From: Cryobacterium sp. PH31-O1
GTDB lineage: Bacteria > Actinomycetota > Actinomycetes > Actinomycetales > Microbacteriaceae
Assembly: GCF_030063455.1 (NCBI RefSeq)
Contig: NZ_JASITB010000003.1
Location: forward strand, 62,001-126,000
Length of the DNA stretch: 64,000 nucleotides
Direction: 5' to 3'
Part shown: positions 62,967-64,000 of the stretch, one piece after another
Layout: every line of letters starts with the position of its first letter
Numbering within the stretch: position 1 is the first letter of the stretch
Notes under the pieces: model-generated
What the model saw: only the letters and a program-made list of their open reading frames with translations
Database searches by the model: none
What the model was told of the DNA's origin: nothing
Position numbers and translations under genes: made by a program

Positions 62967-63655
62967 CCGGCCTGAGCAAGTCGCAACTCTCTTATCAGTG
63001 GATCAAAGCGCGCATCTCCGACAGCACATTCACGCCGGGCTACCGTCTGGTGCTCGGCGCGATCGGCAAGGAGCTGGGCGTAAGCGCCGTCCCGGTGCGT
63101 GAGGCGATCCGCCGGCTCGAGGCGGAAGGTCTGGTCACCTTCGAACGTAACGTCGGTGCCCAGGTCGCCATGGTCGAGGAGACCGAATACCTCTACACGA
63201 TGCAGACTCTGAGCGTCGTCGAGGGCGTCGCGACCGCGCTGTCGGCGCCCTTCGTCACCGCCGCCGACATCGAAAGGGCCCGCATGGTCAACCAGGAGAT
63301 GATCGCCTCCCTCGAGGACCTCAACCCGCACCGGTTCACCGAGCTCAACCTCGATTTTCACTCCATCCTGTTCGAGAACTGTCCGAACCCGCACATTCTT
63401 GACCTGGTGCACCGCGGTTGGAACCGCATGAACGTCCTGCGCGACTCCACCTTTAGCTTCGTGCCCGGCCGCGCCCGAGAGTCAGTGGCGGAGCACGAGA
63501 ACCTGCTGCAGCTGATCGAGTCGGGGGCGGATACGCTCCAGCTCGAACTGGCCGCGCGCGCCCACCGCACCGGCACGATGGATGCCCTACTCGCCTACCA
63601 GAAGTCGCATCACCCACACACGACACCCCAACCGTCCACGAGAAAGAGATCCTGA
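62954..63655 (+). CDS. GntR-family (FadR/FCD type) regulator
   Basis: 233 residues. The N-terminal winged helix includes GAIGKELGVSAVPVREAIRR and LEAEGLVTFERNVGAQVAMV; the rest is an FCD ligand domain with the metal-binding His residues in LNLDFHSILFENCPN and the late LAARAHRTGTM. ATG 62954 overlaps the previous gene by 13 bp; GTG 62963 (GTGA overlap) is equally possible. Candidate sites are the two 18-bp operators in the 61276-61502 promoter. Confidence 0.9.
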   Translation: MGEVTGLSKSQLSYQWIKARISDSTFTPGYRLVLGAIGKELGVSAVPVREAIRRLEAEGLVTFERNVGAQVAMVEETEYLYTMQTLSVVEGVATALSAPFVTAADIERARMVNQEMIASLEDLNPHRFTELNLDFHSILFENCPNPHILDLVHRGWNRMNVLRDSTFSFVPGRARESVAEHENLLQLIESGADTLQLELAARAHRTGTMDALLAYQKSHHPHTTPQPSTRKRS

Positions 63656-63657
63656 CC

Positions 63658-64000
63658 ATGACACAGACGTCTGTGCAGACCACGCACTTTATTCCCGCTG
63701 ACCTACCCACCAACATCCGTCATTTCATCGGTGGAGAGTTCGTCGATAGCGTCGGCGGAGAAACCTTCGACGTGCTCGACCCGGTGTCGAACCAGACCTA
63801 CGCCACCGCGGCCGCCGGCCAGCAAGCCGACATCGACCTGGCCGTCGCCGCCGCGAAGGAGGCGTTCGACCATGGACCCTGGCCGCGCATGCTGCCCCGA
63901 GCTCGTGCCCGGGTGCTGCACCGCATCGCCGACGCCGTCGAGGCCCAGGACGCCCGACTCGCCGAGCTTGAGACCTTCGATACCGGGCTGCCGATTACGC
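63658..64000 (+). CDS. hpaE: aldehyde dehydrogenase, probable 5-carboxymethyl-2-hydroxymuconate semialdehyde dehydrogenase, 3' end outside window
   Basis: The first 114 residues are visible: FIGGEFVDSVGGETFDVLDP and AAKEAFDHGPWPRMLPRARA, then ARVLHRIADAVEAQDARLAE. This opening matches HpaE-type dehydrogenases, which act right after ring cleavage of homoprotocatechuate. The assignment rests on the N-terminus and on the FAH-type gene upstream; the active site is outside the window. ATG 63658 lies 3 bp after the gntR stop with GAGAAAGAG before it. Confidence 0.8.
   Translation, partial: MTQTSVQTTHFIPADLPTNIRHFIGGEFVDSVGGETFDVLDPVSNQTYATAAAGQQADIDLAVAAAKEAFDHGPWPRMLPRARARVLHRIADAVEAQDARLAELETFDTGLPIT

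Noticed and set aside
1..64000. tRNA or rRNA genes, insertion sequences, phage genes
   Set aside because: No cloverleaf-like stretch, transposase, integrase or structural phage protein was recognised on either strand.

Overview
The window is GC-rich, gene-dense DNA from an actinobacterium, most probably Microbacteriaceae (Cryobacterium/Leifsonia-like). This is inferred from the protein families (RskA/SigK pair, RamB/ScfR-type regulator, GTP-dependent PEP carboxykinase, sdhCDAB), from many GTG/TTG starts, and from many genes that look leaderless: a TAnnnT -10 hexamer sits exactly 6 nt before the start codon. No rRNA, tRNA, CRISPR array, integrase or insertion sequence was seen.

Layout. 0-4.8 kb: a partial siderophore-interacting protein with an iron box over its start, an MFS transporter, two aldo/keto reductases and a PfkB kinase. 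4.8-6.6 kb: a repeat-rich island carrying a DUF559 nuclease-like gene, bounded by the deoA 3' end and a second copy of that 3' end. 6.5-14.8 kb: a nucleoside uptake and salvage block (bmp lipoprotein - ATPase - two permeases - cdd - deoA) plus a second bmp lipoprotein gene. 14.8-17.2 kb: divergent mannose-1-phosphate guanylyltransferase and a GT4 glycosyltransferase. 17.2-20.8 kb: sdhCDAB with a strong terminator. 20.9-24.6 kb: yihY, xth, trpS and a HAD phosphatase. 24.5-25.8 kb: a second DUF559 gene between two copies of a 91-92 bp palindromic element. 25.9-31.2 kb: glycerol use (glpK, glpF, glpD) divergent from a SorC/DeoR-type regulator. 31.3-35 kb: FMN riboswitch and ribD-ribE-ribBA-ribH. 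35-41.6 kb: a small membrane protein, an MHS-type transporter, an ABC-2 drug exporter set and a one-piece ABC exporter. 41.7-48.5 kb: GH38 alpha-mannosidase, pckG and a RamB-like regulator. 48.5-51.3 kb: TetR regulator divergent from agmatine catabolism genes with a near-perfect operator. 51.3-54.5 kb: small membrane protein, SDR, thiolase, SpoU-type rRNA methylase. 54.5-57.3 kb: secreted DUF4397 protein, anti-sigma factor, ECF sigma factor. 57.6-59.8 kb: succinate-semialdehyde dehydrogenase and a DUF5134 membrane protein. 59.9-64 kb: the start of a homoprotocatechuate-type aromatic catabolic cluster (transporter, fused FAH-RraA enzyme, GntR regulator, semialdehyde dehydrogenase) with paired operators.

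The most unusual signals are: (1) the duplicated deoA 3' end, which gives a 1.6 kb DUF559 island the geometry of an element integrated at a gene 3' end; (2) a family of about 92 bp elements with 16-bp inverted termini and unrelated interiors, two of them flanking the other DUF559 gene; and (3) a non-palindromic heptamer GCATCCG/CGGATGC present at least 66 times by hand count.
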